A stretch of 60,265 bases of DNA from an uncultured Clostridia bacterium. GTDB taxonomy: Bacteria; Bacillota; Clostridia; Oscillospirales; Acutalibacteraceae. The notes beneath the pieces were generated by a model that saw only the letters and a list, made by a program, of their open reading frames with translations, ran no database searches and was not told the DNA's origin. Below are positions 1 through 8,134 of this stretch, piece after piece. The stretch covers positions 1 to 60,265 of the forward strand of contig CALWUY010000037.1 in the NCBI GenBank assembly GCA_944384855.1. The letters run 5' to 3'. Both the position numbers and the translations under genes were made by a program. The number at the start of each line of letters is the position of its first letter. Within the stretch, counting starts at the first letter, position 1.

Positions 1-1122
1 ACCTTTTGTTGAGGCTTCTGACGCAAATATTTTGTTACAGTAATCAATTGCGACCCCCGCTTTAGAGTTGCTTTTCAGATTTTCATCTGCGGGCAGCGCT
101 TCGGTAAATTTGCGCCTTAAGTGTGCCCAGCATCCGCATCTCCTGACTCCGTTCAGCTTGTTGTAACCATCGTATCCGTCACAAACCAGATACCCCGAAT
201 AATCTCCGAGAAAGTTTACGGCGTTGCTGCCTGCACACGTCTTACAATAGTCATAAAGCACGATGTGTTTATCCGAAGCCATCGGGCTGCAATATACCCA
301 CATTCTCGATTGTGAGGTCGCTTTTCTTCCGTCCTCGTGAAGCACCTGCACGGGTGTTTCATCTGCATGAATGACATCGCCTTTCAGCAGTTCCCGCTTC
401 ATGGCGGAATAAATCGGTTTTGCTTTTTCGAGTGCTGTATATATAATCCAGTTTGCCATAGTCGTTCTGGAAATATCCGCACCGATGTTTTTGAAAGACT
501 TTTCCTGCCTGTAAAGCGGAACGGCATTGATGTATTTTTCATAAATAATGTGCGCGAGAAGCTCTGCGGAACAAAAACTGTGCGGGATCAGCGGGGCGGG
601 CACATCCGCCTTTTTGAACCGGCATTTCTCCACGTCCTCATTTTCAGCATCTCTGCTTTCGTCTGCTCCGCATTTGGTGCATTTAAGCACCTCGGAATAA
701 TGTTTTCGAACAAAAAGTTTTGCAGGGACATATACAAGTTCGTCTCTTACGAATTCCTTTCCGACTGCCGTCATTTCACTGCCGCAAACGTCGCAGCTTC
801 TGTCCTCAACATAATGAACAACTTCCTCGGTCGGAAGATTTCCGATGATTTCCTCACGGCTGCGTTTTTTCTTTCTTTTATGTTCCGGAACCGTAACCAA
901 TTCCTCTTTGTGTTCTTCGGTTTCCGCTTCGTTAAACACACCTTCAAGCGGCATTTGCTGCGAATCCTTAAGAATAACTTCCGTCTTCTCGGATTTCGGG
1001 CCGTACACAGCTTTTTTCAAACAAGCAATTTGCTTACGGAGGTTTTCAAGCTCGGATTTCAGTTCGGAATTTTCTGCTGCAATACGATCATATTCTGCGA
1101 TTTTATCCTTGTCCTGCATCAT
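1..1122 (-). CDS. tnpC: IS66 family transposase TnpC, partial (C-terminus off window)
   Basis: This is the DDE transposase of the IS66 element. The minus frame is open from an ATG ATG pair at 1117-1122 to the window edge, 374 codons. It begins with a coiled-coil-like leader, followed by the SEK-type motif AVYGPKSEKTE (around residue 40), a four-cysteine zinc-binding segment with the pairs CDVCG and CTKCG near residues 110-155, and the RNase H-like core with HADETPVQVL (first catalytic Asp) and later VCDGYDGYNKL. A ribosome site (GGAGG) lies 7-8 bases before the start. Full-length IS66 TnpC proteins are about 500 aa, so roughly the last quarter is missing only because the window ends. No frameshift is visible in the part present. 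Confidence 0.93.
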   Translation of the reverse strand, partial: MMQDKDKIAEYDRIAAENSELKSELENLRKQIACLKKAVYGPKSEKTEVILKDSQQMPLEGVFNEAETEEHKEELVTVPEHKRKKKRSREEIIGNLPTEEVVHYVEDRSCDVCGSEMTAVGKEFVRDELVYVPAKLFVRKHYSEVLKCTKCGADESRDAENEDVEKCRFKKADVPAPLIPHSFCSAELLAHIIYEKYINAVPLYRQEKSFKNIGADISRTTMANWIIYTALEKAKPIYSAMKRELLKGDVIHADETPVQVLHEDGRKATSQSRMWVYCSPMASDKHIVLYDYCKTCAGSNAVNFLGDYSGYLVCDGYDGYNKLNGVRRCGCWAHLRRKFTEALPADENLKSNSKAGVAIDYCNKIFASEASTKG

Positions 1123-1195
1123 TCAAACCTCCGTTCATCCTTAATAAATTTATTATACAACAATAATGTTCCGTAAGAGTTACAAAGTTTTGAAA

Positions 1196-1552
1196 TTAGT
1201 ATAAACAAGCCTTTTTACCCGGCTTAATTGCTCTTTTTTGCTCAATTTCAAGCCCTTCGGTCAACCATCTTATTTGCTGCTCGGTAAGACGCTTCGCTTC
1301 CTGTTCATTTCTCGGCCAGCGGTATTTTCCGTTATCCAGCCGTTTGTAAAGCAACAGAAAACCGTCTCCGTCCCAGACAAGCGCTTTCATTTTCGTGCTG
1401 TTTCTTCCGCAGAAAAGAAAAACATCTGCAGAATACGGGTCACATTTCAATTTCCCCTCGACGATACGGCACAGACCGTCTATGCCACGGCGCATATCCG
1501 TATATCCGGTTACGATGTATACCGTTTGCTTTACAAGCAGTTCCGTCAGCAT
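1196..1552 (-). CDS. tnpB: IS66 family accessory protein TnpB (Orf2)
   Basis: A 118-aa protein with the family hallmarks VTGYTDMRRGIDGL (residues 14-27), DVFLFCGRNSTKMKALVWDGDGF (residues 44-66, split here by G62) and a C-terminal KRLDNGKYRWPR motif. These define the IS66 Orf2 family, which is needed for transposition although its biochemical role is not settled. The length is normal for the family. The gene overlaps the end of tnpA by 7 bases, consistent with translational coupling, and lies 73 bp before tnpC. Confidence 0.93.
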   Translation of the reverse strand: MLTELLVKQTVYIVTGYTDMRRGIDGLCRIVEGKLKCDPYSADVFLFCGRNSTKMKALVWDGDGFLLLYKRLDNGKYRWPRNEQEAKRLTEQQIRWLTEGLEIEQKRAIKPGKKACLY

Positions 1553-1929
1553 TTCAGCGCCTCTAAAATTACCGACAGTAATTTTTCATCCATACAACAG
1601 CCTGTTTCAACGGTTATTCCATTACCGGAAATGCGAAGACCCGTCTTGCTGAATGCCGGTGCAGGAGCCGATACACTTACCGGAACGGCTACCTGTTGGC
1701 ACGGTACTTCGTTTGCAAATTCCGGCGTCATTTGCTCACACAGATGCTCCCGTACCTTTCTGAGCCGATAATAATAGGTGCTTCGGCTTATCTTTTCCTG
1801 CAAACACCACTCTTTTACGTCCATTCCGGATTCCTGTTGCCTACGGATGCTTTCCAACCAGTTCTTCAGCTGTACCTCCATTTTTATGCGTTCTACTCTG
1901 TCCATTGCGTTCAACTCCGTTACATACAT
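1546..1929 (-). CDS. tnpA: IS66 family accessory protein TnpA (helix-turn-helix)
   Basis: A 127-aa protein with an N-terminal segment (RIKMEVQLKNWLESIRRQQ, then MDVKEWCLQEKISRSTYYYR at residues 37-56) typical of the IS66 TnpA/InsA-like helix-turn-helix. It is the first gene of the insertion sequence and is probably a DNA-binding accessory protein for transposition. The C-terminal half (residues 75-127) is poorly conserved in this family and gives no further clue. Promoter elements inside the terminal region were not identified with confidence. Confidence 0.85.
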   Translation of the reverse strand: MYVTELNAMDRVERIKMEVQLKNWLESIRRQQESGMDVKEWCLQEKISRSTYYYRLRKVREHLCEQMTPEFANEVPCQQVAVPVSVSAPAPAFSKTGLRISGNGITVETGCCMDEKLLSVILEALKC

Positions 1930-2060
1930 ATTCCAACGTGCTGCAACCAGGTCTTAAAACCTAATTGAACTTCGTCGGACTTCATTCTACCGGTTTGAAC
2001 TGCCGTTTCATATCCGCGCCTTTATTTGGCGGTTACGCAAAAGAAAGGAGTGCTATGCAC

Positions 2061-2345
2061 ATGACAACACTTGAAGATTTATATTACGGAAACATCAGTC
2101 CGCATGAAAGGTATATTAAGCGAGGGACGAGAGTTGACAAACTCGTCAAGCTGATATGCAAAAACGAGGAAGAATTAAACTCTACCCTCACAGAGAAACA
2201 AAAAGAAACCTTTGAAAAGTTCAAGGACTGCACAAGCGAACTGTCCTGCATCACTGAGCGTGAGGCATTCAGTTCGGGATTTATCCTCGCAACACGCATA
2301 ATGGTGGAAGTGATGGAAGGTCTACAGGAGGTCGAGGATATATGA
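2061..2345 (+). CDS. DUF6809-type small protein
   Basis: The protein starts MTTLEDLYYGNISPHERYI and is 94 aa from this ATG. It resembles a family of small uncharacterised proteins (I recognise it as DUF6809-like) repeatedly found on Clostridia mobile elements; the function is unknown. It is acidic, probably all-helical, and lacks membrane segments. A ribosome site AGGAG at 2046-2050 serves either this ATG (10 bases away) or one at 2055 (4 bases away); the latter adds only Met-His. The IS66 end lies 10 bp upstream of the ribosome site, so the original promoter is lost. The stop codon overlaps the start of the following lipoprotein gene by 4 bases (ATGA type), suggesting one transcript. Confidence 0.7.
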   Translation: MTTLEDLYYGNISPHERYIKRGTRVDKLVKLICKNEEELNSTLTEKQKETFEKFKDCTSELSCITEREAFSSGFILATRIMVEVMEGLQEVEDI

Positions 2346-2737
2346 AAAGAATCATAATCCTTCTTCTCTGCTGTGGGGTGTTCGTAAGCATGGTAGGATG
2401 CGGTGGCAACACCGCACCTCCACCATCCGAGAGTCCGCCATCAACGGTATCGGAAACGATAATAACAGAATCGTCCACCGAAACAACACCGCCTGTAACG
2501 GCGGTAGAGCCGACAGAGAAAGAAAAAGAGCCTCCCCCGACTGAGAGCAAAGCTCAGGCGACCGAGCCGACTGTGACCGCCACAGAGCCTACAACAACGG
2601 CAAAGCCAACGGAAGAAACCAAACCTACGGTAACGACCAAACCGACTGAGCCATCAGCGACGGAAACTCCAAAAGAAAACGGTTGCATCACCATAGTTGA
2701 AACAGATGATCCACCGAAAAACGAAGAAACGCAATAA
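2342..2737 (+). CDS. Lipoprotein signal and Thr/Pro-rich stalk, separated from a CAP domain by an in-frame stop
   Basis: The N-terminus KRIIILLLCCGVFVSMVGC is a lipoprotein signal peptide with lipobox SMVGC, the Cys being residue 20 of the protein. Residues 25-115 form a low-complexity Thr/Pro/Glu/Lys-rich stalk such as would cross a thick cell wall. The frame ends at a TAA at 2735-2737. Directly after it, in the same frame, the coding potential continues as EIY-VGIQWPE into a CAP domain (next entry). In related surface proteins the lipoprotein anchor, stalk and CAP domain would form one chain, so this gene is either split by a nonsense mutation or read through at low level. Sequencing error is also possible. 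The start is coupled to the upstream gene with ribosome site AGGAGG. Confidence 0.7.
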   Translation: MKRIIILLLCCGVFVSMVGCGGNTAPPPSESPPSTVSETIITESSTETTPPVTAVEPTEKEKEPPPTESKAQATEPTVTATEPTTTAKPTEETKPTVTTKPTEPSATETPKENGCITIVETDDPPKNEETQ

Positions 2738-2746
2738 GAAATATAT

Positions 2747-3217
2747 GTGGGCATACAATGGCCGGAAGTCGATCCTGCGGATATCGAAAGACTTGTTATA
2801 GAAAAGGTTAACGCCTACCGCATAGCGCAGGGTGATACGGCAGCTACGTTGCTACCCGGACTAACTGAGGTGGCACGCTACAGAGCAAACGAGCTGACAA
2901 CAAACTTCTCACACACAAGTCCCCGTGATGCGTGCGGTGTCTTAAAATACGGTGAATTTATAGATATGACACTATACGGTCTTACCGCCGAGGATAGTTA
3001 TTACCAAGGCTTCAACCGCGAAGCAATTGGCATGGGTGATTGGTTTGGCACGGCGGAAAGCATGTCCGACCGCATCGCAGACGGATTCCATCACAGCAAA
3101 GGACACTGGTCGTATGTCGGCAGCTCTAAATATCCCTACATTGCCGTGGGCGTAACCAAAGCCAACGGTAAATGGTATGTCTGCATCTGCATGAGCGAGG
3201 AAAATTACGGCGGATAA
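2747..3217 (+). pseudogene. CAP (SCP/PR-1-like) domain, probable detached C-terminal part of the preceding lipoprotein
   Basis: The 156-aa frame reads as a bacterial CAP-superfamily domain: the region VNAYRIAQGD, then RANELTTNFSHTSPRD (residues about 47-62, containing the conserved His), and a second part with HHSKGHWSYVGSSKYPYIAVGVTKANGKWY containing the typical late His and aromatic-rich strand. No ribosome site precedes the only candidate start, a GTG at 2747, and the frame is identical to that of the lipoprotein gene (405 bases from its start). I therefore read it as the C-terminal part of one broken gene. Function of bacterial CAP proteins is generally unknown. No obvious terminator follows before the promoter of the next gene. 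Confidence 0.6.
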
Positions 3218-3377
3218 AACAATATAAAGTGATTTTAGGCAGGTGTATTTTAGTCGAAGCAAACACCTGCCACAAGCTTTGAAACATTTTGTAATTGAGG
3301 AAACACATCTATCATCGTCCCAAATGTACCGTTTTCGAAATGTTTAATATCTTCAATCTTAGAAAATTTTAATAAGA

Positions 3378-3406
3378 TTGTTTATTTCGATTTTTTATGA
3401 TATAAT
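3378..3406 (+). promoter_or_regulatory. Promoter of the DUF4062-like gene
   Basis: TTGTTT at 3378-3383 and TATAAT at 3401-3406 are separated by 17 bp, with an upstream TGA giving an extended -10 (TGATATAAT). The predicted transcript start is near 3413, about 19 bases before the ATG. This suggests the gene is transcribed alone. Confidence 0.75.
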
Positions 3407-3431
3407 TAGTCAAAAGATAGGAGGTCTTATA

Positions 3432-5066
3432 ATGCCGCGTATAGGTGCTACAATTTACGATCTATTATTATCATGTCCTGGTGATGTTATTGATTTAAAA
3501 GATATAATTGATGACTGTGTTAAAAATTTCAACAAACTACTTGGAGAAACAAATAACATAAGAGTCGATTTAAAACATTGGTCGACAGATAGTTTTCCTC
3601 AGTCCGGTGATAAACCACAGAATTTACTTAACAAACAATTCATTGATGATTGTGATTTATGCGTAGCACTGTTGGGTAATCGCTTTGGAACACCGACAGA
3701 TAATTATGATTCCGGCACGGAAGAAGAAATAGAAAACATGATTGCCAATGGAAAACAAGTTTTTTTATACTTTATCGAGAGATCAGTGGACCCAAGCACT
3801 ATAGATACAGAACAATTGTCTAAAGTGAGATCATTTAAGGAAAAATATACTGACAAAGGGATATATTCTGTAATAAAAAGTGAGGAAGAATTAAAAGCCC
3901 AATTCCTCAATAGTTTATCTTTATATTTCATCAAAAATATATTTAATACAGGTGATTCACAACACACTTATTCGCCTAATTTAATAATCACACCACAAAA
4001 CGGCGATAACGAAAAAGTATCATTATCGAATAATTGCTATTCAAATTTAAAGATCATCTCCGCCAAAGAAAATGCAATAGAAAAACTAATAGAACAGATT
4101 AATAGTATTACTCTTGAGATATCTGAATTCAAAGCCCATGAAGAAGAGGCGCCAGATGTTTCAAAGGAAGTTATTGAAAAGATGAGTTACCAGGAAGTGG
4201 TAACAGCTATTAAAGAAAAACGAATGAGCGAGAAAAGTTTGGGTGTGTTTATGGGATTGAATCCAGCGACATACGAAAAAGCGGAGATTTCTCAACAAAA
4301 AATATCTCTCATTACTGATTATTGTTCTTCAAAAAATATTCATCTTTCAGAACTGTTTTTTGATTTGGGTAATTTGCAAATCAAAAAAGGAACTCTTTCA
4401 TTTTCTGCTTCAATTTTTGGATCAGAGAGTGTTTCTTACGAGGGTAGTGATACAGAAAAGAAAAAGAAAGAACTAATATATGATCTTTGTCACAAGATTT
4501 ATGAGTATAAAGATGCGTGTTCATACTTTGAAAAGCTAAATGCTTATTACAGATTGTCTTTGATTGTAAACAATATTGGTTCCTCTTTTGATGAAGATAT
4601 TGATGTAAAGATTTTTATAGAAAAAGGTAAATTAGCAGATATAAATGATATTCCTCACCCGGAATCATTTTTTATTGAAGAAGTATTGAAAGCAAATGCA
4701 CCATATTTTCTTTTCTCCGGGAAAAAAGATCCCGATATAGACGAATATTCTAATTATCCACCGGAGGCAGTTCATATTCCAAAGGTTCAACTTCCTCCAT
4801 TATTTTCCTCAGGTAATGATGACGAGGAATTTTTAGAAGAATACGAAGATATGATAGAGCGAATTTTTTGTTATGATGCTCTTGAAAATGATACTGAGGT
4901 TATTCTTTCGTTTAACATACGGTATTTGAAACAAAATACTAAAATGTTCTTTCCTTCATTTTTGTTTTTCAAAGAAAAGCCAACCTATATTCGATATGAA
5001 ATGCGTTCCAAACACTCTCCGAATGTTTATAGTAAAAAAATTGACTGTATTGAGTATGTTGATTAA
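3432..5066 (+). CDS. DUF4062-like (TIR/SEFIR-related fold) protein, putative anti-phage effector
   Basis: The protein is 544 aa from an ATG preceded by AGGAGG at the right distance; an upstream in-frame codon at 3378 lies inside the promoter and was rejected. Residues 1-115 have the layout of DUF4062-type domains: LLLSCPGDVIDLKDII, then WSTDSFPQSGDKPQNLLNKQ, DDCDLCVALLGNRFGTPT and an SGTEEEIENMI helix. Such domains are distantly related to TIR-like nucleotide-cleaving effectors and are often linked to sensor modules. Residues about 195-265 may form a coiled coil and an HTH-like helical stretch; the remaining 280 residues match nothing I know. A single-gene, AT-rich locus with its own promoter and terminator inside a mobile element is typical of defence cargo, but that role is inference. 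Confidence 0.6.
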   Translation: MPRIGATIYDLLLSCPGDVIDLKDIIDDCVKNFNKLLGETNNIRVDLKHWSTDSFPQSGDKPQNLLNKQFIDDCDLCVALLGNRFGTPTDNYDSGTEEEIENMIANGKQVFLYFIERSVDPSTIDTEQLSKVRSFKEKYTDKGIYSVIKSEEELKAQFLNSLSLYFIKNIFNTGDSQHTYSPNLIITPQNGDNEKVSLSNNCYSNLKIISAKENAIEKLIEQINSITLEISEFKAHEEEAPDVSKEVIEKMSYQEVVTAIKEKRMSEKSLGVFMGLNPATYEKAEISQQKISLITDYCSSKNIHLSELFFDLGNLQIKKGTLSFSASIFGSESVSYEGSDTEKKKKELIYDLCHKIYEYKDACSYFEKLNAYYRLSLIVNNIGSSFDEDIDVKIFIEKGKLADINDIPHPESFFIEEVLKANAPYFLFSGKKDPDIDEYSNYPPEAVHIPKVQLPPLFSSGNDDEEFLEEYEDMIERIFCYDALENDTEVILSFNIRYLKQNTKMFFPSFLFFKEKPTYIRYEMRSKHSPNVYSKKIDCIEYVD

Positions 5067-5095
5067 TTTAAATTGAAAATAAACAAGTATAAAAA

Positions 5096-5156
5096 TACCC
5101 ACTGGATGCGGCGGTTCAACAGAGGACTTTGCTACAACATCCAGTGGGTATTTTTT
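5096..5156. terminator. Bidirectional terminator with an unusually long loop
   Basis: An AT-flanked stem of about 16 bp (AATACCCACTGGATG pairing with CATCCAGTGGGTATT) encloses a 29-base loop and is followed by a T run on the plus strand and, reading leftward, on the minus strand. It closes the DUF4062-like gene. The loop is long for a simple terminator. Confidence 0.8.
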
Positions 5157-5261
5157 TATTTTGCCTTTGTAGCCGTTTGTTTTATCCGAAACGGCCTACG
5201 GGTCGATAAAACTATTTCTGTTCGATTGTAGGGGGTATTCAATTCATATCAAAAAAACAGG

Positions 5262-5290
5262 TGGTTTGTACCAATTTGTTGTACAAACCA
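5262..5290. repeat. Short inverted repeat in the intergenic region
   Basis: TGGTTTGTAC at 5262-5271 and GTACAAACCA at 5281-5290 form a perfect 10-bp inverted repeat with a 9-base loop. It lies between the terminator of the DUF4062-like gene and the stop of the leftward ATPase gene. No T run follows in either direction, so it is not an obvious terminator; it could be a protein binding site or a degenerate end of an element. Confidence 0.5.
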
Positions 5291-5381
5291 AATACCGCAT
5301 AGACACTGGTTTTTTGAGGTGTTTTTATATCAAAAGTGGTTAAAGCCAAAATGTAATAGAAACCTCTTTTTGATGCGGGGA

Positions 5382-6740
5382 TTACATCTCATCGAGCGAT
5401 AATCTGTAATGTTCATGACTATGGTATTGTGCTGTAAAGGCGGTGAGTTGAACCAAACGAAGATTATCGTATTTGCTTGACATCTTCCAACAGAAGTCAC
5501 TGAACCGGTGTATAGAAAACAGAATATAAGTATTGTTTTCCTTTCTGCTGAATTTAGTTGTAATGCGTTCGATTTCAGTCCAATCCTCTTTTGTACAATG
5601 CTCACCCAACGTGTCAAAATATTTTATGAAAATATATTCGCCGTAGAGTTCGTGGATAATATCAAAGGATAATTTTCTGATTCTGGCGTTGCGATGAAGA
5701 TTATCGTTATCTTTTACGAAGTCGCTATTTACATATCGGTATGAACGGGTGTTATAAAATAACCAATATTCGCACTCTTTTCTAAAGGCTCTTTTTACCA
5801 AAACATCTTCAATATACTTTATCATATTATTGAAAACGGTTTCGTTGTGAAAATCTTGCTTTGTAAAAATATAACGGAACCAAAAACTTAAATATTCGTT
5901 GGTGATTTCATAGTACGCTTTGCGTTTACCTCTGGCAGCTACGTGTTTTACAATTCCATTTTTAATTAGCGATTTAAGATACTTATCGCATTTGTTGTTT
6001 GGATAACCCGAAAATTCTGCAAGTTCCGAAACTCTCTTTTTGCCGATTGAAAGACCGTAAAGCAAAGTATTATAACTATCAGGAGTGCGATAATATTCTT
6101 TAATAATACGCTCGGCTAACAAACGGAAATAAGAATTGGGTTGTAAAAACCTTTTGAGATTAGTTTCAAAATCAAGTTTGGGATTGTAAAGTGCAACCAA
6201 ACTTGAAATGCAGCCGGTAATAGATTTAACAAGGACAACTTCTTCATCGGTTAATTTGGGATATATTTTCTTTATCTCTGCAATGTGAAGTGGCGTAAAC
6301 ATACGTTGCCCGTGCTTGTCCTCAATATAGACAAAAACGGTTCGGTGATGGTCGTTATAAAATTTATCGGCAAGCTGTGAGTGAAAATCGCTGTCCTTTT
6401 TTATGACAAAAGAGTCAAAGAACACTGTGCAATTTCTTCTTTGGCACCAAGCATATAACTGTTCAAAAAACATTGCCCAATCCGCAGTGTCAGAGAAAAT
6501 TTGAGGATACTTTTTTGGGAAAAGTTTTAACGCAAGAGAATGCTCGATGTTTTCAAAAGAAAAGTATAGGCAATTACTATATTTTTTACAGTAATCTAAA
6601 ACGGCAGATGTTTTACCCGTGCCTATCCATCCGGTGTAGGTAAGAATTCCTATCTTTTCTTTTTTGCGATGCATTTTTTGTCTGGCGTTGTCTATACCGA
6701 TCCGAAGCATTTCAACATAGAAATCATTACACTCATGCAT
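5382..6740 (-). CDS. AAA-type ATPase of the archaeal-ATPase/DUF234 kind
   Basis: A 452-aa protein from the ATG at 6740 (ribosome site GGGGAG 8 bases upstream; a GTG 9 bases earlier is a weaker choice). It has a P-loop LTYTGWIGTGKTSAVLDY near residue 35-50, a hydrophobic strand TVFFDSF that may act as Walker B, a winged-helix-like central part (LLYGLSIGKKRVSELAEFSG, then a KNGIVKH wing), and a C-terminal region typical of DUF234 proteins with many aromatic residues. Proteins of this type are common, of uncertain function, and usually single genes on mobile or accessory DNA. It points opposite to its neighbours and has its own promoter with an overlapping palindrome, suggesting autoregulation. 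Confidence 0.7.
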   Translation of the reverse strand: MHECNDFYVEMLRIGIDNARQKMHRKKEKIGILTYTGWIGTGKTSAVLDYCKKYSNCLYFSFENIEHSLALKLFPKKYPQIFSDTADWAMFFEQLYAWCQRRNCTVFFDSFVIKKDSDFHSQLADKFYNDHHRTVFVYIEDKHGQRMFTPLHIAEIKKIYPKLTDEEVVLVKSITGCISSLVALYNPKLDFETNLKRFLQPNSYFRLLAERIIKEYYRTPDSYNTLLYGLSIGKKRVSELAEFSGYPNNKCDKYLKSLIKNGIVKHVAARGKRKAYYEITNEYLSFWFRYIFTKQDFHNETVFNNMIKYIEDVLVKRAFRKECEYWLFYNTRSYRYVNSDFVKDNDNLHRNARIRKLSFDIIHELYGEYIFIKYFDTLGEHCTKEDWTEIERITTKFSRKENNTYILFSIHRFSDFCWKMSSKYDNLRLVQLTAFTAQYHSHEHYRLSLDEM

Positions 6741-6759
6741 TTTCCTCACTCCCCTTAAA

Positions 6760-6806
6760 AATCATATCGTAATATGATTATATTTCAAAACCCCCATTTT
6801 TGCAAT
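6760..6806 (-). promoter_or_regulatory. Promoter and palindromic operator of the DUF234 ATPase gene
   Basis: On the minus strand TTGCAA (6800-6805) and TATAAT (6777-6782) are 17 bp apart. A palindrome AATCATAT-CGTA-ATATGATT at 6760-6779 overlaps the -10 box and the expected transcript start, which is where a repressor would block transcription. The repressor is not identified. Confidence 0.6.
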
Positions 6807-6851
6807 AAAAACAGAAAAATTTCAAAAACTTTTTTCTTTCGAAATTCCTTT

Positions 6852-6886
6852 AACCGCCTATGTTTTTGGCGGTTTTTATTTTTTGA
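6852..6886 (+). terminator. Rho-independent terminator or attenuator hairpin
   Basis: AACCGCC at 6852-6858 pairs with GGCGGTT at 6868-6874, followed by TTTATTTTTT. It faces rightward with no annotated rightward gene before it, so it may be an attenuator for the mobilization operon or the end of an unseen small transcript. The rest of 6887-7056 is AT-rich and holds no convincing gene. Confidence 0.55.
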
Positions 6887-7056
6887 TAGAAAATTTTTTT
6901 CAAAAAAGGCAGTACAAAATCCCGAAACGAGGACTACAAGTGAAGGGACAAGATAGAAAGAAAAATAAAAAATTTTTGAAAAATGGTTGTAAAAACTGAT
7001 TTTTCGTGCTCTACCCATTGAGGAGGTGAAAAAGTTTTGGCCCGAAATCGAGTTTT

Positions 7057-7125
7057 TTGCCAAATAAGGAATGGAGGGATAAATGTGTAGGCTACAAATT
7101 TTAAAAAATTGCCAAATAAGGAATG
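7057..7125 (+). repeat. Two 17-bp direct repeats before the element ATPase gene
   Basis: TTGCCAAATAAGGAATG occurs at 7057-7073 and again at 7109-7125, 52 bp apart. The repeats include AAGGA motifs that could act as ribosome sites; the first lies at the end of an 18-codon TTG-initiated frame preceded by GAGGAGG, the second just before a GTG that opens the frame of the ATPase gene. They may be a regulator binding pair, a recombination-derived duplication or leader-peptide remnants. Confidence 0.5.
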
Positions 7126-7174
7126 AGGGGTGATTACAATTTCAAATTCAATTAAACAGAAAGGAAGTGGCGGA

Positions 7175-8134
7175 ATGTCAGAAACAATTATCAGAAAAAT
7201 GTCAGAGGTGGAACTACAAGAGGTGCGGTGGCTATGGAAACCGTATATCCCGTTCGGAAAACTCACCATTATCCAAGGTGATCCCGGCGAAGGTAAAACA
7301 ACATTTGCGTTAAGGCTTGCCGCCGCTTGTTCGTCAGGCGTGGCTCTGCCCGGTATGGAAACCACAGAACCCTTCAATGTGATTTACCAAACAGCAGAGG
7401 ACGGACTCGGTGACACCATCAAACCAAGGCTCATTGAAGCAGGGGCAGATGAAAATATGGTACTCAATATTATTGAAGACACCGATCCTCTTTCTCTGTC
7501 GGATGAGCGTATTGAAAAAGCGATAACCGAAACGGGTGCACGTCTTATGATACTTGATCCTATTCAAGGCTATATCGGCGAGGATGTTGATATCAACCGC
7601 GCAAACGAAATACGAACGGTGCTGAAAAAGGTTGCTGCCGTTGCTGATAGGACAGGCTGTGCAATTGTTTTGGTCGGTCACCTTAACAAAGCCAAAGGCG
7701 CAAGCTCACAGTACCGAGGACTCGGTTCTATTGACTTCCGTGCCGCCGCTCGTAGCGTGTTGCTCGTCGGTCGTCTTCGCAAAGAACCGAATGTGCGCAT
7801 CATCGTTCACGATAAATCTTCGCTGGCGCCCGAAGGAAAGTCGATGGCATTCAATCTCGGAAACGAGGACGGCTTTTATTGGCTGGACGGTTACAGTGAG
7901 ATAAGCGCCGAAGAACTCCTCTGCGGTTATTCTACCGAAACCAAAACGGCGGTTGCCGAAGAACTGATTCGGGATATGCTTGATGACGGCAAAGAGGTTA
8001 TGGCAGATGAAATTTTCCGAATGGCTGAAAGCAAGAATATTTCGCGCCGAACGGTGAACGAAGCCAAGAAAAAGATACCGAATATCAAAACCCGAAAGGT
8101 CGGCAAGGGCTGGGCGTGGTCGATACCCGAATAA
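7175..8134 (+). CDS. RepA/DnaB-like AAA ATPase (AAA_25 type) of the mobilizable element
   Basis: A 319-aa P-loop ATPase. Walker A is IIQGDPGEGKTTFALRLAAA (around residues 35-54) and Walker B is RLMILDPIQGYIG (around 130-142); further on, VLVGHLNKAKGASSQYRGLGSIDF resembles the DnaB/RepA-like sensor region, and the C-terminus looks like a winged-helix unit (ADEIFRMAESKNISRRTVNEAKK). Such proteins are thought to unwind DNA during replication of plasmids and excised mobile elements. The ATG at 7175 has ribosome site AAGGAAG 7 bases upstream, better than the GTG at 7130. It precedes the oriT-mobCA region and probably belongs to the same module. Confidence 0.8.
   Translation: MSETIIRKMSEVELQEVRWLWKPYIPFGKLTIIQGDPGEGKTTFALRLAAACSSGVALPGMETTEPFNVIYQTAEDGLGDTIKPRLIEAGADENMVLNIIEDTDPLSLSDERIEKAITETGARLMILDPIQGYIGEDVDINRANEIRTVLKKVAAVADRTGCAIVLVGHLNKAKGASSQYRGLGSIDFRAAARSVLLVGRLRKEPNVRIIVHDKSSLAPEGKSMAFNLGNEDGFYWLDGYSEISAEELLCGYSTETKTAVAEELIRDMLDDGKEVMADEIFRMAESKNISRRTVNEAKKKIPNIKTRKVGKGWAWSIPE

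Larger units (their letters stand above)
1..2036 (-). mobile_element. IS66-family insertion sequence, left end outside the window
   Basis: Three leftward genes in the canonical IS66 order tnpA, tnpB, tnpC identify the element. The right end is placed at 2036, where the outward-reading strand begins GTAACCGCC, similar in character to IS66 ends (GTAAnCG). IS66 elements usually make 8-bp target duplications; the flanking candidate is GCAAAAGA at 2037-2044, which cannot be checked because the left end is missing. The element sits directly upstream of the ribosome site of the next gene, so it probably separated that gene from its original promoter or upstream neighbours. Confidence 0.8.

Noticed and set aside
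337-1176. Long rightward frame opposite the IS66 transposase
   Set aside because: It is the complement of tnpC, has no ribosome site and encodes a Phe/Asn-rich nonsense product; the minus frame shows clear IS66 motifs.
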